The notes under the pieces: generated by a model | The model's input: only the letters and a program-made list of their open reading frames with translations | Database searches by the model: none | Told to the model about the DNA's origin: nothing | Program-made: the position numbers and the translations under genes | Assembly: GCA_963796325.1 (NCBI GenBank) | Contig: CAWCLF010000001.1 | Coordinates: 2,108,001 to 2,172,000 of the forward strand | Source: CAVYGN01 sp963796325 | Lineage (GTDB): Bacteria; Spirochaetota; Brevinematia; Brevinematales; JAOACQ01 | Reading direction: 5' to 3' | DNA: 64,000 bases | In this document: positions 42,944 through 52,439 of the stretch, in pieces | How positions within the stretch are numbered: position 1 is the stretch's first letter | How the letters are laid out: each line of letters starts with the position of its first letter

Positions 42944-44003
42944 TTTTTTCAAAGGCAAAAGGGTCCTCTTAACCGGACATACGGGCTTCAAAGGCTCATG
43001 GCTTTCCATGTGGCTTGACAGGATTGGCGCAGTTCTTACGGGCCTGGCCCTCGAACCTCCGACTGCTCCTTCCCTGTTCGAAACGGTAAAACTTGACCGG
43101 CTGATGGATCACAATATCGGCAATATTCTCGATTTTCAGAATCTCCTGGATATTTTCAAAAAGTCGAAGCCCGAGATCGTATTCCACCTCGCCGCCCAGC
43201 CGCTTGTCCTGCGCTCCTACGAAGAGCCGAAGCTGACTTATGAAACTAATGTAATAGGCACAGTCAATCTACTGGAAGCCGTGAGATTATCCGGCACCGT
43301 CAGGTCGGTCGTCATTATAACGTCTGATAAATGCTATGAGAACAGGGAATGGGCATACGGATACCGCGAGATAGACCCTCTCGGCGGATTCGATCCTTAC
43401 AGCTCGAGTAAAGCATGCACGGAACTGGTCGTATCGGCCTACCGCCGCTGCTTTTTCAATCCCGATGAATACGGCAAATCCCACAGGACCGCAGTGGCAT
43501 CGGCAAGGGCAGGGAATGTCATAGGCGGAGGAGACTGGTCGCCCGACAGGCTCGTCCCCGATATCATAAGAGGACTTTTGAAGAACGAACAGATACTGAT
43601 AAGAAATCCTTCGTCTATCCGGCCATGGCAGCATGTCCTGGAACCTCTTTCCGGATACCTCGAACTTTCCAGGAGGCTCTATGAAGAGGGAGCAGGTTTC
43701 GGACAGGCCTGGAATTTCGGCCCGGACGAATGCGATGCCAGGACCGTCGAATGGATCGCCAATGCTTGTTGCAAAAAATGGGGCGGGAATAATACCTGTA
43801 AAATCGTTTCCGGAAAACAGCCCCATGAGGCGCGATATCTTAAGCTCGATTGTTCCATGGCAAAAAGCGAGCTCGGATGGAGGCCCCGCTGGGATCTACC
43901 TAAAGCTATTGAAAAAATCGTCGATTGGACTATGGCTTACAGGGACGGCCTTGACATGCTCGAGGTGAGCCGGAAAGAGATCGAAGAATATGAAAATACT
44001 TAA
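42936..44003 (+). CDS. rfbG: CDP-glucose 4,6-dehydratase
   Basis: 355 residues from ATG at 42936 (MTDFFKGKRV); an upstream extension is an artefact of overlap. Produces CDP-4-keto-6-deoxyglucose. LLTGHTGFKGSWLS, the catalytic TSDKCYEN and YSSSKAC (Tyr-x-x-x-Lys), PWQHVLEPLSGYL and WNFGPDECDA are landmarks. Coupled to rfbF. Confidence 0.95.
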   Translation: MTDFFKGKRVLLTGHTGFKGSWLSMWLDRIGAVLTGLALEPPTAPSLFETVKLDRLMDHNIGNILDFQNLLDIFKKSKPEIVFHLAAQPLVLRSYEEPKLTYETNVIGTVNLLEAVRLSGTVRSVVIITSDKCYENREWAYGYREIDPLGGFDPYSSSKACTELVVSAYRRCFFNPDEYGKSHRTAVASARAGNVIGGGDWSPDRLVPDIIRGLLKNEQILIRNPSSIRPWQHVLEPLSGYLELSRRLYEEGAGFGQAWNFGPDECDARTVEWIANACCKKWGGNNTCKIVSGKQPHEARYLKLDCSMAKSELGWRPRWDLPKAIEKIVDWTMAYRDGLDMLEVSRKEIEEYENT

Positions 44004-44026
44004 GAATTGATCCGGAGATTTGCCTA

Positions 44027-46348
44027 ATGCTCAAGCCGCGCACTTTAATCCTCTCCCTTGCCGGATGCTTTTTTGTTATTGCAGGGCTTGTTATCGTATA
44101 TGACCGCGATATCTCGATCTTTCTTTTAAAGCTCGGTTCTTCATTAAAAGGCAAGGCGGAAGCCTCAGACTGGGCCTTAAAATTAAAGGGGATCGGATGG
44201 GAAGGCGTCAAATCCGGGTCCCTGCTGCTGGTATGGGCGGCCGCAGTTCAATTTTTTATAAAACCTGAGGTTATGCCACGGGTTTCAAGCCCGGAATCGG
44301 CAACTGGTTTTAAAAGGGAATATATATATTTTACTCTGAGTTTCTTTTCTTCCATACTTCTTTACTGCATAATAGCATATATTATCAGTAAATTGTACCA
44401 TCCGGATATAGAAGCAATCAGGGAAAGAGCCGCAGCTGTCACTATCCTGGATCCGTCCAGCTTTAACCCAAAGCCGCTTGAAAGACTGCTTTTTTTAACA
44501 GGACTGGCGGGTATTCCGGTATTTTTATTTATTTTTTACAGCTTCTTCAAACGGTTTTTGGGGAAACTCGATCCCATTAAAATCGATGGGATTTATTCCG
44601 TGATATATCCTGCTGGCATCGTTATCTTCATAGCGGCCGCAGGCCTTGGTCTTTTCCACAGCGATCCGGACCATTACCTGCTGAACGTCCAGTTCTATTT
44701 TTTAAAGTCCCTGCCCTATCTGCAGTTCTCTATTTACACCCTTCTCATTTTCCCATTGATCTTTTATTTCCTTGTAAATAACAAGGACGCCGAAAGCCCC
44801 CGCATCGAAAAATGTCTTCGGGTATTTTTTACAGTTCTTTATATATATATGTTCCTTCTTTTATTTTTTATTAATATTTTCACAATCAATCTCACGGCGG
44901 AAAATGCCAAAATGTTCAACTCCCTGTGGAGCTTCTCTGCGTTATATTACCCCATGACACAGGCTGCCGCCGGGGTCCCCATGCTGATAAACGGTTTTAC
45001 CAGTACTTACGGCCTTTACCCGCAGTTCCTCGCGCCTGTTTTCAGTTTGACAGGCCTGAATGTTTTAAAATTTTCAATTGTCATGTCTTTTATGCTATGC
45101 CTGTCATTCGGGTTCCTGATGATTTTCCTCTTCAGGAACACCGCTAGCAGGGTAATAGTTTTCCTGGGCTTTACAACAATCCTGTTCGTCTCATACCTTT
45201 ACGGTAAAATAATCACCTGGGATTATTATTTCCAGTACCATCCCCTGAGGTTCTTCTTCCCCATGATGCTCCTTATGCTGTCGTCGTTTTACTACGGATA
45301 CAGGAAGAAACGGCTTTATTATGTTTCCTTCATCCTGTATTCGCTGTCGATCCTGTGGAATCCCGACTCCGGCCTGGTCGTTTACATATCCTGGCTTTTA
45401 TACCTGTGCTATCTCGAACTTGAAAATACCGATCTAAAAAAGGCGGTTCTCAGAATTCTCGTTCATTTTGTCAATGCCGCCGCCGTACTTGCACTGGTTT
45501 TCGGGCTATACTCACTGTCGATACGCTTATTTTACGGCAGCTATCCCGATCTCTTCATGATGTTTTCAACCATAACAGTTTTTTCCAGTCTGGGTTTCGG
45601 CATGCTGCCGATGCCGCTTGTTCACCCATGGAATATCGTCATCGCAGGTTATATCTTCGGCTTTTTATATGCGGCGGCCGCAATCGTCAATAAAAGAGCG
45701 GATAAAAAATCAGCGCTTATTCTGCTTGTCTGCCTTGCAGGTACGGGAGCGTTCAGCTATTACGAAGGCAGGAGCCATAACTGGAACCTTGTCAACGTGT
45801 GGTGCTACTTTTTTATACTGATAACCCTGTTCGCCGACATGGCTCTAAGCGCCGTCAAGAAGACAGGACAGGCGAGGGCATGGACCGGCATACTGCTTTT
45901 TATCCTGTCGTTTTCATTCATGGACATTTTAACGAATTCCGGGGACCTTTTCGGCCTCTTCATAAACAGGAATAATATTATTAATAATTCGACGGTGCCG
46001 GAAAGTACTTTAGGGCCGGTTTCGGACGGAATAGCTTTGATCAGGAAACACGCGGCAAAAGGCGAAAAAATCATCGTTTTAAGCAAGATCTTCGAGGGAG
46101 TTTATTTAAACGAAAGCGGGACCGTTTCGGCATTTAATCCGGGGTTTGTCGAATTCGAAATATTCATGAAAAACGACGTGGAAAGGCTGGAATCTGTCCT
46201 GACAAACGATAAACCGAAAATTTTCGCCGACAGACTCTCTACAGTATATGATCCTTTTTTTTCCTTTATCTGGATGATAATCGGAAAGCATTACAAAAAG
46301 ACGGATTCGAGCCCGGTCATGGATTATTACGAATGGAAGGCCGATTGA
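44027..46348 (+). CDS. Large multi-pass membrane protein
   Basis: 773 residues with many membrane helices (first at about residues 5-23). A loop containing KIITWDYYFQYHPLRFFFPM and a soluble C-terminal segment of 130 residues (RKHAAKGEKIIVLSKIFEGV and onwards) are seen. I do not recognise the family; a GT-C-type enzyme or polymerase in the glycan locus is an inference from size and position. Its stop lies 8 nt from the stop of a convergent membrane-protein gene. Confidence 0.6.
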   Translation: MLKPRTLILSLAGCFFVIAGLVIVYDRDISIFLLKLGSSLKGKAEASDWALKLKGIGWEGVKSGSLLLVWAAAVQFFIKPEVMPRVSSPESATGFKREYIYFTLSFFSSILLYCIIAYIISKLYHPDIEAIRERAAAVTILDPSSFNPKPLERLLFLTGLAGIPVFLFIFYSFFKRFLGKLDPIKIDGIYSVIYPAGIVIFIAAAGLGLFHSDPDHYLLNVQFYFLKSLPYLQFSIYTLLIFPLIFYFLVNNKDAESPRIEKCLRVFFTVLYIYMFLLLFFINIFTINLTAENAKMFNSLWSFSALYYPMTQAAAGVPMLINGFTSTYGLYPQFLAPVFSLTGLNVLKFSIVMSFMLCLSFGFLMIFLFRNTASRVIVFLGFTTILFVSYLYGKIITWDYYFQYHPLRFFFPMMLLMLSSFYYGYRKKRLYYVSFILYSLSILWNPDSGLVVYISWLLYLCYLELENTDLKKAVLRILVHFVNAAAVLALVFGLYSLSIRLFYGSYPDLFMMFSTITVFSSLGFGMLPMPLVHPWNIVIAGYIFGFLYAAAAIVNKRADKKSALILLVCLAGTGAFSYYEGRSHNWNLVNVWCYFFILITLFADMALSAVKKTGQARAWTGILLFILSFSFMDILTNSGDLFGLFINRNNIINNSTVPESTLGPVSDGIALIRKHAAKGEKIIVLSKIFEGVYLNESGTVSAFNPGFVEFEIFMKNDVERLESVLTNDKPKIFADRLSTVYDPFFSFIWMIIGKHYKKTDSSPVMDYYEWKAD

Positions 46349-46356
46349 TCCGGATA

Positions 46357-48417
46357 TTATCTTTTAATACGGTTTTCGAGCAAAAATTCCAGCGCCTGGT
46401 TTTCATCGATAATATCCTTCGCGGAGGGCTGCGGTTCCCTAATAGCCGTTATACCTGTGTAGGAAATAATGTTTGTCGATTTTACGGGAACTTGTCCCGT
46501 AATATCGTATGTTTTCGTTTTAACCGAATATCCCCTGTACAGGATCGGCAGTATCTCATGCGTATCGCCGAAATAGCTTTCGAGATGCCCCTCTTCGATT
46601 ATACTCCTGTTATCCTTGAGCATGGAAATATTGCCAATTATAAGCAGGGCCAGCAGTATTTGAATGAACGGCTTATATGCCGGATATTTTTCTTTTATTT
46701 TCTCAATCAGGACCGTCAATAAAAAAAGGAGAATGAAAGTGGCGGGAAGCCAGTAAAACTCCCTTCTTACATCAGGCCATAAAAGCGGGGAATGCCTGGC
46801 CAGCATTATCGAATTCATGAAAACGATCAATGCCGCCGCGGTTATTATTATCAATACTGTAATTTTACCCGGCTTCATGACAAGATAGAAAATGATCATA
46901 ACAAATATCGATGCCGCGATCGATAGAACGGCAGGAATATTGCCAAAAAAGAGCCGAAAGGTATCGAGGTAAAGGCCGATCGATTTTATCACGGTTACAG
47001 GTTCGAAAGCGCTTATGATTGAAACATCCTGGTATGAAAAATTGGCATGATAGCCGAAGAGCCTGAAAGTGACTGCCGGAGAAATAATATAATTCCAAGC
47101 CAGGTAAATAAAGAGGGCTGAAATAACGGGTAGTCCGCACGCCTTAAAAATATTCGAATTCTTGTCGTTCAGGGAAAACAGAACGATCAAAAGTACCAGG
47201 CCGATGCAGAGGAAATATCCCTGCTTGTCGAATAGGCATGAAATAAGGGAAAGGATGGCAATGACGGCGGGCATATACCATTTTGCATGCCGGCCGTCCT
47301 TTATATAATTTGCATAGATCATCACGATCAAAGTATAAAAAGAAACGGCGCACCCGATCTTGGCAGTGCGGTAAAAATTGCCGGACATAAATACGCAGCA
47401 GGCGGTATATAAGAGTAATAACGTCAGTAAAGTCGTTAAAAAACCGTTTTTAAGGACCTTCCTGCAGAAGAGGTAATGTATAATACCGGCAGCTATCAAT
47501 GCAAGCATATAAGTAACGGACATGAAATGCGGAAAACCGTTATTGAAAGAAAACGAAATGAAACTGCAGTCGAAGATATCGAAAAGGTAGCTCAATTCGC
47601 GGGCCTGGAAAAGGCCGTAATCAGTCATCCTGATATCGAAGATTTTCTCTAAAATGCTCTTCGATTTCGACAGGTAATGAGGCAGCCTGGTATTCGTTTC
47701 CGGATGCAGGAGCCCTCCGTCCAGTGAATAGTACATGAATATCAATGAAACCGCTATCGTTGCCGACAATATCGCCAATTCGACGGCCGACAGATACTTT
47801 TTGTTTTCTATTCCCCTGATCTTATACAGGTAAAAGATCAGAAACATCAGCAGGATGAAAACGATCATATAAAAATATGAAAAGTATTCTGACACTGCTA
47901 ACCTGAAAAGATCGGCCCATCCGCCCCAGTTGATCGCAAGAGCATTCCCTTTGTAAATCAAGGGAAAATGCCCTGCTACATTCCCCGGCGCCCGGAAAAC
48001 GGAGTAATCGATGCCGGCCGCAGGTATGCCCGGGTTTGAAGCAATTCTAAAATTCTCCTTGAATTCTTTCCCTGAAAAAACGAAGGATTTACCGCCTATG
48101 CCGATTTCGACACTGCCGATCCTGCCGGCCAGGCCATTCTTCATACCTATCATAAGGGTTTTAAAATACCCGGCATCGTCGGAGATCCACAGACCGTTAA
48201 GGTTCGTCAGTTCGAAAGCGTCGTTTTTCGGAGAGATCCGGTAGACATGAATGCCGGAAAGCGCGGCAGGGGGCAGGCCTTTTACGGCAACAGTAACAGT
48301 TTCGATATTCCTTGCTTCCCTGAGCAGGTCGTACGTTACATTGACGAAGGATAGAAGCGCCGCACACAAGAATATGATAAAAACCGGCATGAAATATTTT
48401 TTGAATTTATCATTCAT
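46357..48417 (-). CDS. Large multi-pass membrane protein, opposite strand
   Basis: 686 residues. A single N-terminal helix, a soluble beta-rich domain of about 130 residues (GIHVYRISPKNDAFELTNLNG, NAFVFS-type strands), then about ten membrane helices. A short periplasmic motif DGGLLHPETNTRLPH precedes the second half. No family recognised; it could be a GT-C-type transferase. It is antiparallel to the flanking polysaccharide genes, suggesting late acquisition or separate regulation. Confidence 0.58.
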   Translation of the reverse strand: MNDKFKKYFMPVFIIFLCAALLSFVNVTYDLLREARNIETVTVAVKGLPPAALSGIHVYRISPKNDAFELTNLNGLWISDDAGYFKTLMIGMKNGLAGRIGSVEIGIGGKSFVFSGKEFKENFRIASNPGIPAAGIDYSVFRAPGNVAGHFPLIYKGNALAINWGGWADLFRLAVSEYFSYFYMIVFILLMFLIFYLYKIRGIENKKYLSAVELAILSATIAVSLIFMYYSLDGGLLHPETNTRLPHYLSKSKSILEKIFDIRMTDYGLFQARELSYLFDIFDCSFISFSFNNGFPHFMSVTYMLALIAAGIIHYLFCRKVLKNGFLTTLLTLLLLYTACCVFMSGNFYRTAKIGCAVSFYTLIVMIYANYIKDGRHAKWYMPAVIAILSLISCLFDKQGYFLCIGLVLLIVLFSLNDKNSNIFKACGLPVISALFIYLAWNYIISPAVTFRLFGYHANFSYQDVSIISAFEPVTVIKSIGLYLDTFRLFFGNIPAVLSIAASIFVMIIFYLVMKPGKITVLIIITAAALIVFMNSIMLARHSPLLWPDVRREFYWLPATFILLFLLTVLIEKIKEKYPAYKPFIQILLALLIIGNISMLKDNRSIIEEGHLESYFGDTHEILPILYRGYSVKTKTYDITGQVPVKSTNIISYTGITAIREPQPSAKDIIDENQALEFLLENRIKR

Positions 48418-48582
48418 TTTTTATCCTTATCTCGCGTTGTTCGGGAAGGAACGAAGGCGCTGGAGCGCTGCGGCAATTATTTTATATTCCTTTTAAGATC
48501 CTGTAAAGGAAATTTCGATCACCTATCCTTCCCTGAAGAGCCCGGTTATGGTATAATACTTATATGCGGGGAAATTGTATAA
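48418..48582. other. Intergenic with toxin-antitoxin promoter candidate
   Basis: Contains a TATAAT at 48552-48557 with a weak TTCCCT -35 (48529-48534), just upstream of the small gene at 48583. Nothing else evident. Confidence 0.4.
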
Positions 48583-48732
48583 ATGTATTATTTTGATGTA
48601 TTAGGATCGATGGAAAAGAATAAAATAAAATATCTTGTAGTAGGCGGGCTGGCCGTTAACCTTTACATCAATCAAGTCAAAGAGATGGAAAATAAAAAAA
48701 TAATTGATAAGGGTATCGGTTCCAGTATATGA
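48583..48732 (+). pseudogene. Degraded nucleotidyltransferase (MNT-type) remnant
   Basis: 49-residue frame: EKNKIKYLVVGGLAVNLY is the start of a MNT/AbiEii-type nucleotidyltransferase (VGGxAVNL strand-helix), but the catalytic GS...DxD part is missing and the frame jumps to VKEMENKKIIDKGIGSSI, which looks like the C-terminus. Consistent with internal deletion of a nucleotidyltransferase gene. Stop overlaps the next ATG. Confidence 0.6.
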
Positions 48733-48899
48733 CGTTAAAGGAAAAAGCTGAAATCCGGAAGGAAATATTGGAATACAGTAAATTATCCGATGAAGACAAA
48801 TTGAATTGGCTTTATGAATATCTATTATTTAATAATTACGGTTTTTCAGATGACGATAAAAAGAAAAGAGAAAAAATAAAACAATTTCTTGATGAATAG
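48729..48899 (+). CDS. Small helical protein, probable partner of the remnant
   Basis: 56 residues, charged and helical (EILEYSKLSDEDKLNWLYEYL). The ATG overlaps the upstream stop (ATGA), as in toxin-antitoxin operons. Resembles the short proteins often paired with MNT-type nucleotidyltransferases; not recognised otherwise. Possibly a relic of a mobile defence or addiction module in the glycan locus. Confidence 0.5.
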   Translation: MTLKEKAEIRKEILEYSKLSDEDKLNWLYEYLLFNNYGFSDDDKKKREKIKQFLDE

Positions 48900-49001
48900 A
48901 TTGTTGTTTTTTTAAAATATTATTAAATTCACGCTTTTTCTAATCTGATAAATAAGTTATAATAATATTGATTTGAGAATAGTTAACAGCGGGGTTATTA
49001 T

Positions 49002-49058
49002 ATGAATTACAGGGATCATCTTGAAATAAAACCTTCTGCTGGAGTCTCCGGATGCTGA
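49002..49058 (+). CDS. Possible 18-codon leader ORF before rfbH
   Basis: ATG at 49002 encodes MNYRDHLEIKPSAGVSGC and stops at 49056-49058, overlapping the rfbH start at 49052 by 7 nt. A GGGG-like SD lies upstream. Could couple translation; too short to be certain. Confidence 0.3.
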   Translation: MNYRDHLEIKPSAGVSGC

Positions 49059-50350
49059 AAAAAGAACTGTCTGATCTTATAAAAAAACATTATGAAGAGA
49101 ATCTTATTAAAAAGCCCTTCGTTCCCGGCAGGGACATGGTCAGGTATGCTGGAAGGGTTTTCGATGAAAAAGAACTGCTTAAACTTACGGAGGCGAGCCT
49201 CGACTTCTGGCTCACCGAAGGACGTTTCGCGGAGGAATTCTCCGAAAAGATAGCGGATTTCCTGCCGACAGCCAATGTCATTCTCACGAATTCCGGATCA
49301 TCCGCAAATCTCCTGGCCCTGTCCGCCCTGACTTCGAAAAAACTGGGGAATAAAAGGCTGAAACCCGGAGGCGAGGTTATATCGGTAGCAGCAGGTTTTC
49401 CAGCCACGGTTACCCCGATAATCCAGAACGGACTGGTGCCTGTTTTCGTGGACGTGGATCTTAAGACCTATAATATCGATATAAAAATGCTTGAAAAGGC
49501 TGTAACAGAGAAAACAGGGTGCATCTTTATAGCCCATACGCTCGGCAATCCCTTCGACGCCGACGGGATCCTCGAATTATGCCGCAGGCATAACCTGTAC
49601 CTCATCGAAGACAACTGCGACGCCTTAGGAAGCGCCTACAAAAACCGGCATACGGGCACATTCGGGCATATCGCCACACTCTCGTTTTATCCGGCTCATC
49701 ATATTACTACCGGGGAAGGCGGGGCCGTTGTCACCAACGACGAAGAGCTCGCCAGGATAATAAAATCCTTCAGGGACTGGGGAAGGGACTGCTACTGCCA
49801 GAGCGGCGAAAATAATACATGCGGCAAGCGCTTCTCACAAAATTTCGGGTCTCTGCCTGCAGGCTACGATCACAAGTACGTGTATTCCGAGATAGGCTAC
49901 AATCTGAAAATGACCGATATGCAGGCCGCCGTCGGAAGCGCCCAGATGGACAAGCTCGAGGCTTTCTGCGCCAGGCGCAGGGAAAACTTCAAAACATACA
50001 TGGGAATGTTCTCGAAGTATTCGCAGTACTTCATCCTGCCCGAAGCGTCGCCGGGCTCCGACCCTGCATGGTTTGCATACATTATCACGGTAAAAGACAG
50101 CGCTCCCTTTAAAAGGGACGACCTTGTAAAGCATCTAAATGCAAACCTCATTGAAACCCGTTACCTTTTTGCCGGAAATATTACGCGCCAGCCATGCTTC
50201 GAAGGCGTTCATTATAAAGTCGCCGGCAATTTGAAAAACACGGATTATATTATGAATAACACATTCTTCCTGGGCACCTACCCCGGACTTACTCCTGAAA
50301 TGATGAATCATATAAAGGGGTGCCTGGATTCGTTCATGAAAAACTATTGA
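49052..50350 (+). CDS. rfbH: CDP-4-keto-6-deoxyglucose 3-dehydrase (E1)
   Basis: 432 residues. PMP- and [2Fe-2S]-dependent enzyme that removes the C3 hydroxyl. In the Lys position of the aminotransferase fold a His is found (SFYPAHHITTGEGG, His216), the hallmark of E1 enzymes, and the cluster-binding region RDCYCQSGENNTCGKRF with three Cys is intact. NSGSSANLL and SVAAGFPATV are also typical. Needs an electron donor, which the next gene could be. Confidence 0.95.
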   Translation: MLKKELSDLIKKHYEENLIKKPFVPGRDMVRYAGRVFDEKELLKLTEASLDFWLTEGRFAEEFSEKIADFLPTANVILTNSGSSANLLALSALTSKKLGNKRLKPGGEVISVAAGFPATVTPIIQNGLVPVFVDVDLKTYNIDIKMLEKAVTEKTGCIFIAHTLGNPFDADGILELCRRHNLYLIEDNCDALGSAYKNRHTGTFGHIATLSFYPAHHITTGEGGAVVTNDEELARIIKSFRDWGRDCYCQSGENNTCGKRFSQNFGSLPAGYDHKYVYSEIGYNLKMTDMQAAVGSAQMDKLEAFCARRRENFKTYMGMFSKYSQYFILPEASPGSDPAWFAYIITVKDSAPFKRDDLVKHLNANLIETRYLFAGNITRQPCFEGVHYKVAGNLKNTDYIMNNTFFLGTYPGLTPEMMNHIKGCLDSFMKNY

Positions 50351-50359
50351 GAGGCCGTC

Positions 50360-51049
50360 ATGGCTATAGTAAAGAAATACAGATCGGAAGTTTATGATAT
50401 AAAACACCCCTTCAGCGATATTTACGTAGTAAGCTTTAAAAGCGACGAAAAGCCCTACAAATATCTCCCGGGCCAGTTCCTGCACCTTGCGCTCGACGAT
50501 TACAATCCCTCGGAACCGTGGCCCGAATCCCGCTGTTTTTCAATGCAGTCCTGCGACGAGGATGAGTTCTTGAAAATAACTTATTCTGTCAAGGGCGCCT
50601 TTACAGGCAGGATGGCAAAAGAGCTCGCCCCAGGCAGGATGATCTGCCTTAAGCTTCCCTATGGAGAGCTTTTTACAAAACCGCATTCAAAGGAAAGTGC
50701 GGTATTCGTAGCCGGCGGTACGGGGATCACTCCGTTCCTTTCGCTTTTCGGTTCTTCCGGTTTCAGCTTATATGCAAACCCTGTACTTTACCTGGGAGTA
50801 CGCAGTGCAGGTTACAACATTTACGGGCCCGAGCTTGAAAAATCCGGGCTTATCAATAAAAGTTTCAGGATAAATATCGAGTGCCAGGACAGTGAAGGGA
50901 TGCTCGATATCGAAAGGATCTATAACGATAACGGCGGCGGTTCGGTATATTTCATTTCCGGCCCCCCGCTGATGACGGGGAATTTCAAGAAGTTCCTGCT
51001 GTCGAAGGGGCTTGGAACCGACATGATCAGGACGGACGACTGGGAATAA
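50360..51049 (+). CDS. FAD/NAD-binding oxidoreductase, probable E1 reductase
   Basis: 229 residues of the ferredoxin-NADP reductase family: flavin-binding RCFSMQS, pyridine-nucleotide-binding VAGGTGITPF, and FISGPPLMTGNFKKFL at the C-terminus. It has no [2Fe-2S] ferredoxin domain, unlike classic E3 of the CDP-ascarylose pathway. Position immediately after rfbH makes it a likely electron supplier for E1. Its end overlaps the convergent next gene by 23 nt. Confidence 0.75.
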   Translation: MAIVKKYRSEVYDIKHPFSDIYVVSFKSDEKPYKYLPGQFLHLALDDYNPSEPWPESRCFSMQSCDEDEFLKITYSVKGAFTGRMAKELAPGRMICLKLPYGELFTKPHSKESAVFVAGGTGITPFLSLFGSSGFSLYANPVLYLGVRSAGYNIYGPELEKSGLINKSFRINIECQDSEGMLDIERIYNDNGGGSVYFISGPPLMTGNFKKFLLSKGLGTDMIRTDDWE

Positions 51050-52283
51050 TCGAATCCCTGAACGATTTCAAATGGTCCTTGAAATTATCCGCAACCGACT
51101 TCCAAACATTAGTTTTATCATTAAACGAATCTGTCAATATCATTACCAGCAGGACGATCATTATTAACGGATCTATAACGGTGCCGTCATAAAGATTGTT
51201 TTTCAGGATATGGAAATTTTTAGGTATTAATATAAGGCCGAATAAAACAGCATAATTTAGGTCGTTCTTTTTCTTTTCTTTATCATTAATGAATAAATAA
51301 AAGGCCGGGAACATGTTTAAGAGTTTATAATCACCTGAAACGGGAGTAAAGAGGATCATCAGGATAACAAAACCCGCCGTCTTTTTCCAGAGAGGGAAAC
51401 GCCCCAGAAAGAAATAAAGGCTCAATAAAATAACAATTGCCGATGAAAATATATTATAAAAATTCAGGAAACTGCGCATATCCGCTGTGCCGTTGAAAAG
51501 GTAGAGCAAGGCCTTAAGCATGCCGAACAGCGAACAGCCGAAATTCAATCCTCCGTCCTGCATGGCGTAAACTTCCAGGTACGACCTCATATTGACGTAC
51601 ATTCTCCGGGCATTTTCAAAAAATCCCCCATGGAAAATCAGGAGCGGAAGAATAGTCAATATCAAAACCAAAGAGATGCAGAAAAGCGTTTCCCTGTACT
51701 TTTTTTTATGGATCAATAAAAGGATAAATAGCGCCGGAAACCCTTTCATAGCAATAGCCAGGGACAAAAATACGGCGCCCGCGAAAGGTTTTTCATTGAT
51801 ATAAAAAAACATGAATAACGCCAGGAACACGAAAAGCACAAGTTCGAAATTCCCGCGGTCCATGGCAAATAAAAACGGGAAAGAAAGAAATGTCATTATA
51901 AAAACCGTCAATGCATCGGCAATTCCTCCCTTTGTACGCATGAAGTATATGTTAAGGAAAAGAAAAGAAATCATGGATATAGCCAGGAACAATATGAAAC
52001 CCGGCCAGGCTTTTATGAAGGTAAACAAACCGGCGAAAAAAAATGCGAAGGGAAAATAATTCCTGTTCGGGGATACGTTATCGCCAAGGTAAGGATTGAA
52101 ATTAGTGCTGTAACCGAATACATCGAAAAAATCGGAGAACCTGCCGCGGGGGTTGAATAAGAAGCTATTGAATGGAAAATCGGAGTTAAAATATGCGCCC
52201 ATGATATAACTGGAGGCTATCCCGAAAGCGAAGCCCGCCAGCACGATGAAAGCGATGGTAAATATTTTTTGGTCTTTTTGCAT
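51027..52283 (-). CDS. GT87-like (DUF2029) membrane mannosyltransferase-like protein
   Basis: 418 residues, about ten helices. A catalytic-type Asp in loop 1 (YNSDFP-like FNSDFPFNS), FAMDRGNFELVLF, and KGFPALFILLLI resemble the GT87 family of polyprenol-phosphate-mannose-dependent transferases. Opposite strand to flanking genes; overlaps the FNR gene tail. Confidence 0.65.
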   Translation of the reverse strand: MQKDQKIFTIAFIVLAGFAFGIASSYIMGAYFNSDFPFNSFLFNPRGRFSDFFDVFGYSTNFNPYLGDNVSPNRNYFPFAFFFAGLFTFIKAWPGFILFLAISMISFLFLNIYFMRTKGGIADALTVFIMTFLSFPFLFAMDRGNFELVLFVFLALFMFFYINEKPFAGAVFLSLAIAMKGFPALFILLLIHKKKYRETLFCISLVLILTILPLLIFHGGFFENARRMYVNMRSYLEVYAMQDGGLNFGCSLFGMLKALLYLFNGTADMRSFLNFYNIFSSAIVILLSLYFFLGRFPLWKKTAGFVILMILFTPVSGDYKLLNMFPAFYLFINDKEKKKNDLNYAVLFGLILIPKNFHILKNNLYDGTVIDPLIMIVLLVMILTDSFNDKTNVWKSVADNFKDHLKSFRDSIIPSRPS

Positions 52284-52439
52284 ATTATCCCCGTTTAATT
52301 CATGGTCATTGTAATAAAAATTTATATAAAGTATCGGAAACTTTATAGCCCTGGTGAAATTACCGGGTTTTTTGCGATATTTATCATTTTAAATCATAAT
52401 TTAAAGGTTTTCCTATGGTATTGAAAGGGGTTTTTAGTT

